A DNA stretch of 64,000 nucleotides from Mucilaginibacter sp. 14171R-50 (GCF_010093045.1 NZ_CP048115.1:1736001-1800000), one strand, 5' to 3'; positions 1 to 10,400 are shown, counted from the first letter of the stretch. Program-made: numbers and translations. The notes: generated by a model from the sequence alone, not told the origin.

Positions 1-571
1 ATACCGGACCCGCAAGGATGATCGCGGGGATAGCAATAAGCAGTCCGTACACAAACGTGGTAGCCATGTTTGCATGAAACAGCACTACCAATGCCGACGG
101 CGAAGGGTGCGGAGGCAAAAAGCCATGGGTAACTGATAACGAGGCTATCATGGGCAGGCCTATGAAAACCGCGGGCAATTTGTATTTGTATACTACCGAA
201 AATATAAGCGGCACCATCAGCACAAAGCCAATGCCGTAAAACAACGGAATGCCGATAATAAAACCCGCCACCACCAGGGCCCATTGTATATATTTTTGCC
301 CCACGGCGTTAACCAAAACCTCGGCTATTTTTTGGGCGGCGCCGCTTGCAGCAACCAGTTTACCCAGCATAGCGCCCAGGCAAATAATAATAAGCAGGCC
401 GCCCAGTATATCGCCCATGCCCTTTTGCACTGATGCGGTAACCTTATTAATGGGGATGCCTAACATTAAACCGGCAACTATGGATACCAGCAAAAAGGCG
501 AGGAACGGGTTTAGCCTGGCCCAGCTAACTAAAAGGATGAGCAGTACTATACAAAACAGTATAACCAGCAT
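1..571 (-). CDS. GntP-family gluconate/organic acid permease (3' part outside window)
   Basis: The visible 190 residues are the N-terminal part of a polytopic membrane protein that starts MLVILFCIVLLILLV. Glycine-rich hydrophobic segments follow, including KGMGDILGGLLIIICLGAML and GIPLFYGIGFVLMVPLIF, and the HGFLPPHPSPSAL motif that is typical of the GntP gluconate:H+ symporter family. The family imports sugar acids across the inner membrane with protons. The gene runs off the left edge, so the usual 430-450 residue length cannot be checked. It is divergent from the GH51 gene, with about 255 bases between them. Substrate (gluconate or another aldonate) is not determined by the sequence; family assignment is fairly secure. 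Confidence 0.85.
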   Translation of the reverse strand, partial: MLVILFCIVLLILLVSWARLNPFLAFLLVSIVAGLMLGIPINKVTASVQKGMGDILGGLLIIICLGAMLGKLVAASGAAQKIAEVLVNAVGQKYIQWALVVAGFIIGIPLFYGIGFVLMVPLIFSVVYKYKLPAVFIGLPMIASLSVTHGFLPPHPSPSALVVLFHANMATTFVYGLLIAIPAIILAGPV

Positions 572-826
572 GGTTTATATATTCAGAGGTTTATAATTGA
601 ATTGCCTACCGCAGAAACCGGCGCAACTAATGTAACAACATTATATTAAAAGGGCGTATAGTACTTAAAAATAGGTAAATACTTTGAATGCTGCCCTTTA
701 TTAAGCGCTTTAAAAAATGCCCGTTGCCTGGTGTAGATAAGCCTCGCCGTTACTGATGGGAGCCTTATTGATTTTTGCATAAAAAACGCTAAGTTTATGA
801 ATGTACCAGCTACAGCTATAACCAGT

Positions 827-2365
827 ATGAAAAATCTTTTACTTGTACTATTTGTGTTTTATCAGTCGGCAGTTGTTGCACAAAGCACTGCCAGCGTAAC
901 TATAGCAAATAACAACGGGCAAACCATCAGCCGGCATATTTACGGCCAGTTTGCCGAACATTTAGGCCGGGGTATTTATGGTGGTTTTTGGGTAGACAAA
1001 AGCTTGCCGGTTAAAAAGCAAGACCGTATCCGTCTGGATGTGGTTAACGCATTAAAAAAGATAAATATCCCGAACCTAAGGTGGCCGGGTGGTTGTTTTG
1101 CTGACGAGTACCATTGGCGCGACGGTATTGGCCCGCGCGAGCAACGGCCTAAAATGGTTAATACCAACTGGGGCGGCGTCACCGAAGACAACAGCTTTGG
1201 GACACATGAGTTTTTAGCCTTGTGCAAGCTGCTGAATTGCGAACCGTACATAGCCGGTAATGTTGGCAGCGGCACAGTAGAAGAAATGTCGAAATGGATA
1301 GAGTACCTTAACTCTGACAGCAAAAGTACCGTGGCGCAGCTACGCGCCCGCAACGGCCACCCCGAGCCTTACAAAGTAAGCTTTTGGGGCGTAGGGAACG
1401 AAAGCTGGGGGTGTGGCGGATCGATGACCCCTGAATTTTATACGGATCAGTTTAAAAGGTACGCGGCATACGCTAAGGATTATCCTGGTTCGCCATTGAA
1501 AAAGATAGCCAGCGGCGCCAATGCCGACGATTATAACTGGACGGAAGTATGCATGAAAAAGATCCCATTGGGTACGATGTGGGGCTTATCGTTGCATTAC
1601 TATACCATACCCACCGGTAACTGGAACAAAAAAGGCTCGGCCACTAAATTTACTGAAGCCGAATATTTTAATACCATGCTAAACTGCCTTAAAATGGAGG
1701 AACTGGTAAACAAGCATTCGGCAATTATGGATAGGTATGACCCGGAAAAACGGGTGGCCCTGGTAGTTGACGAGTGGGGTGTGTGGACGGATCCGGAACC
1801 TAATACCAATCCGGGCTTTTTGTATCAGCAAAACAGCCTGCGCGACGCGCTCATAGCTGCTACCACGCTAAATATATTTAACAACCATTGCGACCGCATC
1901 AAAATGGCCGAACTGGCCCAAACGGTAAATGTATTGCAAGCCCTGATACTTACTGATAAAGCCAAAATGCTGCTTACCCCAACTTATCATGTATTTGATA
2001 TGTATAAAGTGCACCAGGATGGCAAATACTTACCCATTAAGCTGCAATCGCCCGATTATACGGTTGGGGGCAAAACCATCCCGGCGGTTAACGTATCTGC
2101 ATCGCAGGACGCGAGCGGCCGGACGCATATTTCGCTGGTTAATTTAGATATGAACAAAACGGTAACAGTAACCGCAAAGCTAACGGATATGAAGTGGGTA
2201 ACCGTTAGCGGTCAAATTTTAACTTCGGAAAATATCACGGATATAAACACGTTTCAGCAGCCCTCAAAATTATTGATACGTAATTTCGCAGGGGCAAAAA
2301 AAGATGGAGATAATTTGTCGATAACGCTTCCGGCAAAGTCGGTAGTAATGCTGGAGCTTAAGTAG
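827..2365 (+). CDS. GH51 alpha-L-arabinofuranosidase
   Basis: A 512-residue secreted glycoside hydrolase. I chose the ATG at 827 over the in-frame ATG at 797 because a clean signal peptide ([20 protein letters not shown]) begins there. GH51 enzymes remove alpha-L-arabinofuranosyl side chains with retention of configuration. The expected clan GH-A residues are visible: the acid/base Glu in [11 protein letters not shown] (about residue 192) and the nucleophile Glu in VVDEWGVW (about residue 316). The [20 protein letters not shown] stretch is also typical of the family. Length matches the family norm. The C-terminal beta domain ends in a normal KSVVMLELK. It stands alone, convergent with a small minus-strand gene whose end overlaps its stop by a few bases. 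It is probably periplasmic. Confidence 0.92.
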   Translation: MKNLLLVLFVFYQSAVVAQSTASVTIANNNGQTISRHIYGQFAEHLGRGIYGGFWVDKSLPVKKQDRIRLDVVNALKKINIPNLRWPGGCFADEYHWRDGIGPREQRPKMVNTNWGGVTEDNSFGTHEFLALCKLLNCEPYIAGNVGSGTVEEMSKWIEYLNSDSKSTVAQLRARNGHPEPYKVSFWGVGNESWGCGGSMTPEFYTDQFKRYAAYAKDYPGSPLKKIASGANADDYNWTEVCMKKIPLGTMWGLSLHYYTIPTGNWNKKGSATKFTEAEYFNTMLNCLKMEELVNKHSAIMDRYDPEKRVALVVDEWGVWTDPEPNTNPGFLYQQNSLRDALIAATTLNIFNNHCDRIKMAELAQTVNVLQALILTDKAKMLLTPTYHVFDMYKVHQDGKYLPIKLQSPDYTVGGKTIPAVNVSASQDASGRTHISLVNLDMNKTVTVTAKLTDMKWVTVSGQILTSENITDINTFQQPSKLLIRNFAGAKKDGDNLSITLPAKSVVMLELK

Positions 2366-2513
2366 TTTTTTTTACCGGTTTATTTGTACGCTGCTCAGCC
2401 TTTTTAACCTCGTCCTTTTCACTCATCGGGAAATCGGTTTTCAATTCCTTATCCCCGGTAGAGGGTGCGGTTTCCTTTTTTGACGGTGTTGTTTTTTTGG
2501 GTGAAGTTTCCAT
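2358..2513 (-). CDS. Small lysine/threonine-rich hydrophilic protein, function unknown
   Basis: A 51-residue reading frame starting [14 protein letters not shown] and ending KPVKKTT. It has no hydrophobic segment and is rich in Lys, Thr and Glu, so it is probably disordered and cytosolic. Support for being real is a very strong Shine-Dalgarno sequence, AAAGGAGG, 11 bases before the ATG. That is unusual in this window, where most genes lack one. Its last codons overlap the end of the convergent GH51 gene by eight bases. A second ATG seven bases upstream lies in another frame and gives only a short peptide. No family is recognised. It could be compared with the similarly hydrophilic protein at 63153. 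Confidence 0.55.
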   Translation of the reverse strand: METSPKKTTPSKKETAPSTGDKELKTDFPMSEKDEVKKAEQRTNKPVKKTT

Positions 2514-2623
2514 GATTCATGCTTCCTCCTTTATAAAACTTATGGCTCTGTAAAAAGTTTATAAAACTTCAAATTAACCCGCAAAAAAGTTTAAAAATTT
2601 CAAGAATTTTCTGAAAAAAGCGA

Positions 2624-3121
2624 TCATTTTTTGAGTTGCCGCAACTCGATCTTCAAATCTTTTAGCTGCTGCTGGGCCTGCCGGTTTTCCAGGTAAAAAT
2701 AAATGGCGCAGGCCAAAAAGATCTTGCCAAGTATAAATACCCCTATAAAAATGGTCTTCCATACCTTATGAACCTTCATGTGGTTCGATTCGGCTTCCAC
2801 CTCAATGTACTGCGGGCCGCCGCTATCGCGCCTGCCGAAATTTTTATACTTATCTTCCTGTAAATCAATAAGCTGAGCGGGCTGGCTGCTCTGGCGCATC
2901 AGCTCATCAATATGGTCTGCTATCTTGTCCCAGGTGCAGTGAGGTGGTGTAACTGCCATGTGCCTGGCAATACGTTCCATATCAGTTTCCAGGTCGTGCA
3001 GGGCAGCGCTCACCTCAGGGTATTCGGCTTTCATATGTAACAGTTCGTCTACCTCTTCGGGTGAAGCCGAGCCCATTACATATGCTTCTAATATGCCGCT
3101 ATTTATATACTCTTGTATCAT
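2624..3121 (-). CDS. Anti-sigma factor, single-pass membrane protein
   Basis: A 165-residue protein with an N-terminal cytosolic helical domain (residues 1-75, starting MIQEYINSGILEAYVMGSAS, then an LLHMKAEYPEVSAAL helix). Then comes a linker, one membrane segment around residues 120-145 (IFIGVFILGKIFLACAIYFY) and a C-terminal coiled coil (ENRQAQQQLKDLKIELRQL). This is the architecture of Bacteroidota anti-sigma factors of the RskA-like group, which hold an ECF sigma factor at the membrane. Its start overlaps the stop of the upstream sigma-like gene in an ATGA arrangement, so the two are co-translated. It lacks the CHCC zinc motif. The signal it senses is not visible. Confidence 0.75.
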   Translation of the reverse strand: MIQEYINSGILEAYVMGSASPEEVDELLHMKAEYPEVSAALHDLETDMERIARHMAVTPPHCTWDKIADHIDELMRQSSQPAQLIDLQEDKYKNFGRRDSGGPQYIEVEAESNHMKVHKVWKTIFIGVFILGKIFLACAIYFYLENRQAQQQLKDLKIELRQLKK

Positions 3122-3600
3122 AGCGGTTTATTTCTGATTAGGGTGATCGAATCCTTAAATAATTGTCGTACAGTTGCTACAGGCATATTTAATTCAGTAG
3201 CGAGGGCAGATATGGATTTACCTTGATAGTATACGCCGCAAAAAACATGCTGCTGCTCTGTGCTCATCATATTAACCAATTTGTTGCCGGTGAGGGTTGT
3301 AGCAACACCGGGCTTACCGTTACTTTTAAAACCGTCGGTTCCATGAATATATGCAAGCTTTTTGCGGGTAAATAACTGTAACCGGCAAAAAGGATTTGCA
3401 CCGGGAGCCGTAATGTGTTCTATATCTGACGGCTGTAAATCGTTAAAAACTTCAATCAGGTACCGTTCGGCCGCCGCCGGGTCATTTATAGCCTCCTGTA
3501 AAAAGCCTAATAGCATGGCTGCATAGTTAGTATATAAACTATGTTTAAGTTGCTTTATTACAGGTAATGAAGTTTCAGATTGGGGTACCTGCTGTTTCAA
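3118..3600 (-). CDS. Atypical ECF-like RNA polymerase sigma factor
   Basis: A 160-residue protein. The C-terminal part (about 110-158) is a sigma region 4-like helix-turn-helix: STEQQHVFCGVYYQGKSISA followed by LATELNMPVATVRQLFKDSI. The N-terminal part looks like a divergent region 2 (NDPAAAERYLIEVFNDLQ, then RLQLFTRKKLAYIHG). The partner anti-sigma gene directly downstream overlaps by four bases and supports a sigma role. The only plausible start is a TTG at 3600: an in-frame stop lies three codons upstream and the first internal ATG would remove region 2. Region 2 is weakly conserved, so it may be an ECF sigma or a helix-turn-helix relic of one. No Shine-Dalgarno sequence is seen. Confidence 0.65.
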   Translation of the reverse strand: MKQQVPQSETSLPVIKQLKHSLYTNYAAMLLGFLQEAINDPAAAERYLIEVFNDLQPSDIEHITAPGANPFCRLQLFTRKKLAYIHGTDGFKSNGKPGVATTLTGNKLVNMMSTEQQHVFCGVYYQGKSISALATELNMPVATVRQLFKDSITLIRNKPL

Positions 3601-3890
3601 GTTTAATCAATGTTTTGTTAGGGCTTATAATACGCTTTAAATCTAATTAAAAAACACTTGGTTAAAAAAATTTCTTTAACAGATTTATTTTATACTCCTT
3701 TAAAGAATATTTGTGCTGCGGTTAAATGTTAATTTAAGTTAAATCAGTCATCGGGTGGGTCATAAATTGTAAGGTTTGCATAGTAGTTAACGCGGATGAC
3801 TTTAGCTTGCCCGGCTACCTGAATACCTGCTTCAGAAAATACCAGGCATTGCCTCCTGATAAAAGGCAGCCACCCAAGTTAACTGAGTAA

Positions 3891-4355
3891 CTATTTCACC
3901 AAGGCAATACCGGTGCTGTATGCAAACGCATCTTGAAAAGCTCCCGCAAACTGGCCGGCCGTGTCCGGAAGTTTATTGGCGTGCCTACGCAGGTAAAAGC
4001 CCGCAACGCCGGTTATTAGCGCGGCTGCCCCGCCAATCAGCATTCCTTTGAACATGCTTTGCTTGTTTTTCTTAAAGATAGCCGCTCCTGCAAAAGCGCC
4101 CGAAGCAATGTGAAGACCTAATTGTCGTATATCTTTAGTCCTTTTGCCTGATCGGTTTCTTTCTCTCTCTACCGCAGAGAATAGCGATGTGGCTAAACTG
4201 GTTATGGGCGATTGCGCAAAGCGCACAATTTTTAACGGACTGGAATAATACCCGTTACTATAATAATTGGCTATTGCAGGTGCTGCGCTTGCCCGCACAC
4301 CGGCCACCGCCCCTAACCCTAATGTTTGCCAAACCGGTTTCCTGTAATTGCCCAT
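3891..4355 (-). CDS. DUF4126-type membrane protein
   Basis: A 154-residue protein with several hydrophobic, glycine/alanine-rich segments: LGLGAVAGVRASAAPAIANY near the start, GLHIASGAFAGAAIF in the middle and MLIGGAAALITGVAGFYLRR after it, then a C-terminal LPDTAGQFAGAFQDAFAYST. The GxRxxxAPA start and the G-Y-x-L-R-R helix followed by LPD match the DUF4126 inner membrane family, whose function is unknown. The 290 bases downstream, before the sigma gene, contain no gene that I can see. Assignment rests on pattern memory rather than a search. Confidence 0.6.
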   Translation of the reverse strand: MGNYRKPVWQTLGLGAVAGVRASAAPAIANYYSNGYYSSPLKIVRFAQSPITSLATSLFSAVERERNRSGKRTKDIRQLGLHIASGAFAGAAIFKKNKQSMFKGMLIGGAAALITGVAGFYLRRHANKLPDTAGQFAGAFQDAFAYSTGIALVK

Positions 4356-4447
4356 GTCTGTTCCTGTTGATGTTTTGAAGGAACAGCGAAAAGCTCAGAT
4401 GGTTTGGTTTAACAAGTAGTGGGCGTTTAAACCAATTGCCACGGTAA

Positions 4448-4481
4448 ACAAAAAAGCGGTGTTTTCACATCGCTTTTTTGT
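4448..4481 (-). terminator. Rho-independent terminator of the mlaEFD operon
   Basis: A-tract/GCG stem and its complement (AAAAAAGCG ... CGCTTTTTT) around a GTGTTTTCACAT centre, starting two bases after the mlaD stop codon. The sequence is symmetric, so it may also stop transcription on the other strand. Confidence 0.75.
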
Positions 4482-4482
4482 T

Positions 4483-5472
4483 TTACATTGCTTTCTTGAT
4501 ACTATCCTGCTTCGCTTTGTCTTTTTTCTTGAAGAAGCCTTTAAGCAGGAAGCTATGCTGTACAGCTTCAAGGTCGTCGTTAAGTTTAACCGAGCTTTGG
4601 TGCAAATAATCTAAAGTACTTTGCACTTTTACCGCCGCTTTAGGGTCGTTCAATAAAACACCGATAGCATTATCGGTAGTGTTTAGCTTGTTACTGGCTT
4701 TATTAAGGTTATCAGTTAAGATGGTTGCATTATCCGCCGCCTCTTTTAAGCGTGTAACTGATGCGCGTATGCGGTTAAAGGTGACTGTATCGGTAAGCAC
4801 ATTATCAGCAAAACCACCCTTAGTGTTCATTTTATTGCTAAAGTTGTTTAACTGCGCCGACATTTTGGCCGCGTTTTGTGTGGCTGCCTGCAGGTTGCGC
4901 ATGGTTTGCCTCAACTGCATACCCATGCTGCTATCGGCCAATAAAGTGCCTACAGTACCTTTTCCGGCCAGTATCTGTTTACTCAGCTGCTTAAAATCGG
5001 TAGTAATGGCCAGCAGGTTTTGGTTATTTTGCTGCAAGGTTTTCATTACATCGTCGGTTGATAACAATTTCTCCGATTGCAATACGTCGCCATCCTGTAC
5101 AGCAGGTGCCTGTGGCGAACCGCCATCTATTACGATTATTTTGTTACCTATTAAGCCATCGCTGCTTATGCGCACGCCCGCATTGCGGTGGATATATTGC
5201 TGTGTGCTGGCGTCAATGCTCATGACCACATCAACCTGGCCCGGACCTGTAAAGTTTATGTTTTTAATGGTGCCCACTTTAACGCCCGAGAACCAAACGT
5301 TGTTGCCCTTTTTCAAGCCCGATACATCGTTAAATATCGAGCTGATATGTATGCTTTTTACAAATGTTTTTTGCTGCCCGCCAAGGGTAAGCACGCCAAT
5401 TACAAACACGGCCACGCCAAGCAGGACGAAAACGCCTACTATTATTGATCTTTTATTTTCTGCTGTATCCAT
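4483..5472 (-). CDS. mlaD: MlaD/MCE-domain lipid-binding protein
   Basis: A 329-residue protein with one N-terminal membrane anchor (about 9-29, IIVGVFVLLGVAVFVIGVLT) and an MCE domain (about 38-115, FNDVSGLKKGNNVWFSGVKV then GTIKNINF). A long helical, coiled-coil-prone C-terminus with many Asn/Gln/Ala follows. MCE proteins form a hexameric ring in the periplasm that shuttles phospholipids between the membranes with the MlaFE ABC transporter. It is the last gene of a three-gene operon after mlaE and mlaF (17 bases from mlaF) and is followed by a terminator. The C-terminal extension is longer than in Escherichia coli MlaD, as is common in Bacteroidota. Confidence 0.92.
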   Translation of the reverse strand: MDTAENKRSIIVGVFVLLGVAVFVIGVLTLGGQQKTFVKSIHISSIFNDVSGLKKGNNVWFSGVKVGTIKNINFTGPGQVDVVMSIDASTQQYIHRNAGVRISSDGLIGNKIIVIDGGSPQAPAVQDGDVLQSEKLLSTDDVMKTLQQNNQNLLAITTDFKQLSKQILAGKGTVGTLLADSSMGMQLRQTMRNLQAATQNAAKMSAQLNNFSNKMNTKGGFADNVLTDTVTFNRIRASVTRLKEAADNATILTDNLNKASNKLNTTDNAIGVLLNDPKAAVKVQSTLDYLHQSSVKLNDDLEAVQHSFLLKGFFKKKDKAKQDSIKKAM

Positions 5473-5489
5473 ATATGGGGTACTAATAT

Positions 5490-6263
5490 CTATTGTACAA
5501 AATTATAATCATAAAATGGTTTTACCCGCTCGTCTTTAGTGGCAAACACCTCGTCAAAAGTTCCAACCCGCTGAAACTTTCCGTCTAAAAGCATCGCGAT
5601 ACGGTCGCCGGTCATTTTAGCGCAGGTAAGGTCATGCGTAATAATGATGGAGGAAGTATGATACCGTTGCTGCACCTCATTGATCAGGTCGTTTATCTCG
5701 ATACAGGTAATTGGGTCCAGCCCGGCTGTGGGTTCGTCATAAAGCATTATTTCGGGGTTCAGGATCAGCGTACGGGCAATACCAATGCGTTTGCGCTGCC
5801 CGCCCGATAATTCTGCCGGCATCTGGTTGATAGTTTGCGAAAGCCCCACGGCATCAAGCACTGTTTCAACAGCGGTGTTTATTTCTTTACGGGTGATGCC
5901 TTTACGATTGCGCACCAGCGGGAACTCGAGGTTTTTGCGCACGGTCATGCTGTCATATAGCGCACTGTTTTGAAAAGAGAATCCTATGCGTATGCGCAGC
6001 TCTTCCAGCGCGTGTTGCGATATGGTGGTAACCTCGTTACCCAAAACCTCAATTGTGCCCGCGTCGGGGGTTAACAAACCCGATATGAGTTTAATTAATA
6101 CCGATTTACCCGTGCCCGAACGCCCCAGCACCACCAGGTTCTCGCCCTGGTAAAGGTCAAGGTCGATGCCGCGCAGCACATCATAATCCGCAAAAGATTT
6201 TTCAACCCCCCTGATCTTGATGACCGTGTTATTCTTATCGATATGTGCCTTTTCCTTCTTCAT
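5490..6263 (-). CDS. mlaF: MlaF-type ABC transporter ATP-binding protein
   Basis: A 257-residue ABC ATPase. Walker A is GRSGTGKS (47-54), the signature is LSGGQRKR (152-159) and Walker B is IMLYDEPTAGLDP (172-184). The unusual SGTGKSVL form is characteristic of MlaF/Ttg2A proteins. It energises lipid movement through MlaE. It sits four bases after mlaE and 17 before mlaD, so one transcript is expected. Confidence 0.93.
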   Translation of the reverse strand: MKKEKAHIDKNNTVIKIRGVEKSFADYDVLRGIDLDLYQGENLVVLGRSGTGKSVLIKLISGLLTPDAGTIEVLGNEVTTISQHALEELRIRIGFSFQNSALYDSMTVRKNLEFPLVRNRKGITRKEINTAVETVLDAVGLSQTINQMPAELSGGQRKRIGIARTLILNPEIMLYDEPTAGLDPITCIEINDLINEVQQRYHTSSIIITHDLTCAKMTGDRIAMLLDGKFQRVGTFDEVFATKDERVKPFYDYNFVQ

Positions 6264-6267
6264 TATA

Positions 6268-7077
6268 TTAGCGGAACCAACCGGCTATCTGTACAATTAA
6301 AACTTCTTCTATAAACACCAAAAACATGGCGGTAACAACCGCGCCGTTAGCTGCCTTACCAACACCTTCGGTGCCTTTTGTAGAGTTATAACCCTGATAG
6401 CAGCCTACTATGCCGATGGTAAAACCAAAAATAATGGCCTTACTAAGCGACGCCCAGAAATCGATAAAGGTTAAAGGCTCGAAAGCCTGCTGCATAAAAA
6501 CGCTGTAACTGGTGCCCTCGTTTTGGCTTACGTTCAAATACCCGCCTATTAAGGCAATAAAAGCGGTATATGTAGCTAACAGGGGTATAGTAATGGTAGT
6601 GGCTATAACACGCGTGCATACCAAAAACTTAAACGGCTTGGTGCCCGATACTTCCATGGCATCTATCTGCTCGGTAACCCGCATAGATCCCAACTCGGCA
6701 CCAATGCTTGAACCCACCTTGCCGGCCGCAATAAGCGCGGTAACCAACGGTGCAAGCGCTTTCATGATGGCGATAGACACCAGCGAAGGCAGCCAGGATG
6801 TCGCTCCAAAGTCGGTGAGCGACGGGCGGCTTTGTTTGGTAAATATAACTCCGACAATAAAACCGGTTAACGTTATCAATGTGAATGACCGTACCCCCGT
6901 TTCGTAACATTGGCGCACCACCTCTTTAAATTCGTAAGGGGGCACAAGCACTTCTTTAAAAAAACGCATCACAAAAGCATACACCCTGTGCAGCATTAAA
7001 AAAAAAGCAGCCAGTTTGTTCTGCGTTTTTTTGATACGCGATTGGGCGGGCCTGGTTGAATTATCTACGCTATCCAT
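6268..7077 (-). CDS. mlaE: MlaE-type lipid ABC transporter permease
   Basis: A 269-residue integral membrane protein of the MlaE (DUF140) family. It has an N-terminal amphipathic region, then helices around TLITLTGFIVGVIFTKQSRP, and the family-defining segment GSSIGAELGSMRVTEQIDAM, which is followed by EVSG and PFKFL. A C-terminal GAVVTAMFLVFIEEVLIVQI helix closes it. It forms the membrane part of the phospholipid importer with MlaF. First gene of the operon mlaE-mlaF-mlaD. A second MlaE lies at 47894. Confidence 0.93.
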   Translation of the reverse strand: MDSVDNSTRPAQSRIKKTQNKLAAFFLMLHRVYAFVMRFFKEVLVPPYEFKEVVRQCYETGVRSFTLITLTGFIVGVIFTKQSRPSLTDFGATSWLPSLVSIAIMKALAPLVTALIAAGKVGSSIGAELGSMRVTEQIDAMEVSGTKPFKFLVCTRVIATTITIPLLATYTAFIALIGGYLNVSQNEGTSYSVFMQQAFEPLTFIDFWASLSKAIIFGFTIGIVGCYQGYNSTKGTEGVGKAANGAVVTAMFLVFIEEVLIVQIAGWFR

Positions 7078-7450
7078 TAATTTGGCAAAGGTATAACTAA
7101 AGTAAGATATAGATAAACCTACAGCCCAAATTGTTTTAAAAGATGTTCACCGAAATGTAATAAATTGCCAAAGCCCTTACGAAAACTTTTTAAACGTTTT
7201 TCAAAAGCCTTGTAAGGTTTGTAAGGTTTGGCATAAAAGTATCATGTCAAAAGTCCGCATATCTGCGTATGTACTTTAGAAACAGGCGTTTTACATCATA
7301 GTCGTTGTTAAGCGGCTATCAAGAAATGTAAAAATAGTATTATAGTGTACTTTTTAATTTGGGTACTTTTGATTCACCACTTATATTGCAACTACCAATT
7401 AAACCATTGTATTGTACGCTGCGGCATTATGATACACCATTTATTATACC
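7078..7450 (+). other. Divergent intergenic region between mlaE and the hybrid sensor gene
   Basis: 373 bases without a gene. It separates the divergent mla operon and the hybrid sensor kinase. It contains short repeated words (CCTTGTAAGG with TTTGTAAGG near 7212, and CCGCATATCTGCGTATG near 7256) and a TACTTTTG promoter-like element at 7364. I see no RNA gene. Confidence 0.6.
7364..7371 (+). promoter_or_regulatory. Candidate Bacteroidota -7 promoter element (TACTTTTG)
   Basis: Perfect match to the TAnnTTTG -7 consensus known from Bacteroidota, about 80 bases before the GTG start of the hybrid sensor gene. No good -33 TTTG is present, so support is modest. Confidence 0.35.
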
Positions 7451-10400
7451 GTGAAGGCGAGAAGGAAATACAGGGGATTAGTGCTTGCAGTTATAATACT
7501 GTTTACAGCGGCAAATATATATGCGCAAACTAACGAGTTTCAATTTTCCCGTTTAGATATTACCGATGGTCTGTCGCATAACCAGGTAAACACCATTTTA
7601 AAGGATAGCAAGGGTTTTATGTGGTTTGGCACGCTTTCGGGGCTAAACCGCTACGACGGGTATAAATTTAAGGTTTACAAACATATTGAAGGTGATACCA
7701 CCAGCCTGAATGACGACTTTATAGTTACCATTGCCGAAGGGCCTGATAATAAGCTGTGGATAGAGACCCGTAACGGCTTCAATATTTACGACCCGGAAAC
7801 AGACCGGTTCAGCCATAATACAGGGCAATACCTCAATTCTATACATGTCCCCGCTACGGGGCTCACGGCCGTAAAAAAGGACCGAAACGGTAATTTTTGG
7901 TTTTTAAATGCCAACTCTGGCCTTTACAGGTATCAGCCGTCAGCAAAAAAAACCACGCATATCAGTTATAGGCCGGGTTTAAATGGCTCGATATATAGCA
8001 ATGCGGTAGTTGACCTTGCATCCGATTCAAAGGGGAATATCTGGCTGGTTTATAACAAGGGTGTGTTAGAGCGTATGAGCCCCGTAAATTACCGCGTAAA
8101 CTATCGAAAACAATTGAGTCCGCTGCCGCCGGGACTGAACACTGGCTACCGCGTTTTTATTGACGCGCAGGACGATGTCTGGGCTTTTGTGCCCACGTAT
8201 TCATCAGGTGTTTATTACCTTAATGCAAATCAAAGTGTTTTTAAGCATATTGATAAGGGAAACGGCCCGGATAGGTTAAATACAAATGTGGTATCGAACC
8301 TGATACAGGACGACAAGAACAGGATTTGGATAGCCACCGACCACGGCGGTGTGAACCTGTTAAGCAAACACGACTTTAAGATCAAATACATTACCAACCG
8401 CGAGGACGATACCAAAACAATAGGGCAAAACAGCATCATCCTTTTGTATAAGGATGATACAGGCATTATTTGGGTAGGTACCTACAAGCGCGGCATTAGC
8501 TATTATCACGAGAGCATCATCAAATTCCCGCTTTATACGCATCACTTGTCTGACCCGGGAAGCCTCAGCTTCAGCGATGTGAATAAATTTGTTGAAGACG
8601 GGTATGGCAACCTGTGGCTGGGTACCAATGGCGGCGGACTGGTTTACTTTAATCGTAAAGATGGCAGCTTTAAAAAATACCTGCACAACGTCGCCGACCC
8701 CGGCAGCCTTACCAACAACGTAATTGTAAGCATGTGCCTTGACCATGAGCAAAAACTTTGGATAGGTACTTATTTTGGAGGCCTTGACTGCTTTGACGGC
8801 AAAACTTTTAAACATTACCGCCATAACGACGCGCAGCCGGGTAGTTTATCTGAAGACCGTGTATGGTCAATTCTGGAAGACTCTGATAATAACCTTTGGG
8901 TGGGTACCCTTGCCGGCGGCCTTAACCTGCTTGACCGTAAAACAGATACCTTTAAACATTACCGATTGAAACCGGGTGATCAGCAGTCGCTTTATTCAAA
9001 TTATATTGCGGCGCTGTTAGAGGATAGGCGCAAAAACTTGTGGGTGGTTACCTCGTTCGGGGTTGATGTACTGAACAGGAAAACCAATAAGTTCATGCAT
9101 TATATACATGACGACAAAAACTCCAACAGTATAGTAAATAACAACACCAATAATATTTTAGAGGATAGCAGCGGGCTGATATGGATAAGTACACGCGAGG
9201 GCATCAGTGTACTTGACCCTATCAAACAAAAGTTTACCAATATTACCCACAAGGACGGACTGCCCGACAATACGGTTATAGAATTGCGCGAGGATGACAA
9301 TCACAACATCTGGGCAAGCACGCCTAACGGCCTGTCAAATATTATTGTAACGCGGGGCGCAAATAAAATAAGTTTCAGGTTTATAAACTATAACGAACGC
9401 GACGGTCTTCAGGGCCGCGAGTTTACAGCAAACGCATCCTATAAAACCCGCAGCGGAGAAATGATCTTTGGCGGCGGCAACGGCTTTAACATATTTAAGC
9501 CTGTGAGCTTGCGCACCAGCAGGAATGTACCGCCATTGGTTTTTACCGACTTCCAGGTGTTTAACAGGAGTATTGCCGTTGGCGAAAAGGTATACGGAAA
9601 GGTTATCCTTACCAATGCCATTGCTAACACAACCTCGGTTGTGCTGAAACATAACGAGAATGTTTTTGGGGTGGAGTTTGCCGCACTTAATTATTTTGAT
9701 GCGGATAAGGTGAAGTTTGAGTATAGCATGCAGGGGTTTGATAAGAACTGGATAACCGCTGACAACGTTACCCGCAAGGTGGTTTACACCAACTTGGACG
9801 CCGGGGATTACACTTTTAAAGTACGTGCATCAAACCCGGGTTTTTGGGCCAGCAAAGAAATAGCCCTGCACGTTACCATATTGCCACCCTGGTGGAAAAC
9901 CACCATTGCTTACCTGTTATATGCATTGGCATTTGTGGGGGCGCTGTTTTACCTGCGGCATAGGGGTATCCAGAAGATACGCGCGCAGTTTTTGCTGGAA
10001 AAAGAGCGAGAAGAGACGCAGCGCCTGCACGAGCTTGACCTGATGAAGATAAAGTTCTTTACCAACGTCAGTCACGAGTTTCGCACGCCGTTGTCGCTTA
10101 TTATGGCCCCGGTTGATAAGATCATTAAACAAACACACGAACCCGATATACAAAAACAACTTTTGTTGGTAAACCGCAATGCCAAGCGCCTGCTAAACCT
10201 GGTTAACCAACTGCTCGATTTCCGTAAGATGGAATACCAGGAACTAAAGCTGCATACCAGGCCCGGGGATATCATCGGCTTTGTCAGCGACTTGGCGCAT
10301 TCGTTTACAGATGTAGCCGAGCAAAAAGGTATAAGGTTTGTATTTGATGCCGAGGTGGATGAGTTTCACACCACCTTTGACCATGATAAAATTGAGCGCA

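Noticed and set aside
3840..3890. Weak stem (TGCCT / AGGCA) after the DUF4126 gene
   Set aside because: Only five base pairs and no clear T-run; not enough to call a terminator.
4679..5539. Long plus-strand frame antisense to mlaD
   Set aside because: It is a mirror of the mlaD codon pattern, with no domain and no ribosome site; mlaD is certain.
7086..7093. TACCTTTG on the minus strand, a possible -7 element for mlaE
   Set aside because: It would place the transcription start within a few bases of the mlaE start codon and no -33 element is visible.
9335..9652. Minus-strand frames inside the hybrid sensor gene
   Set aside because: The sensor reading is continuous with complete domains; the antisense frames have no family features.
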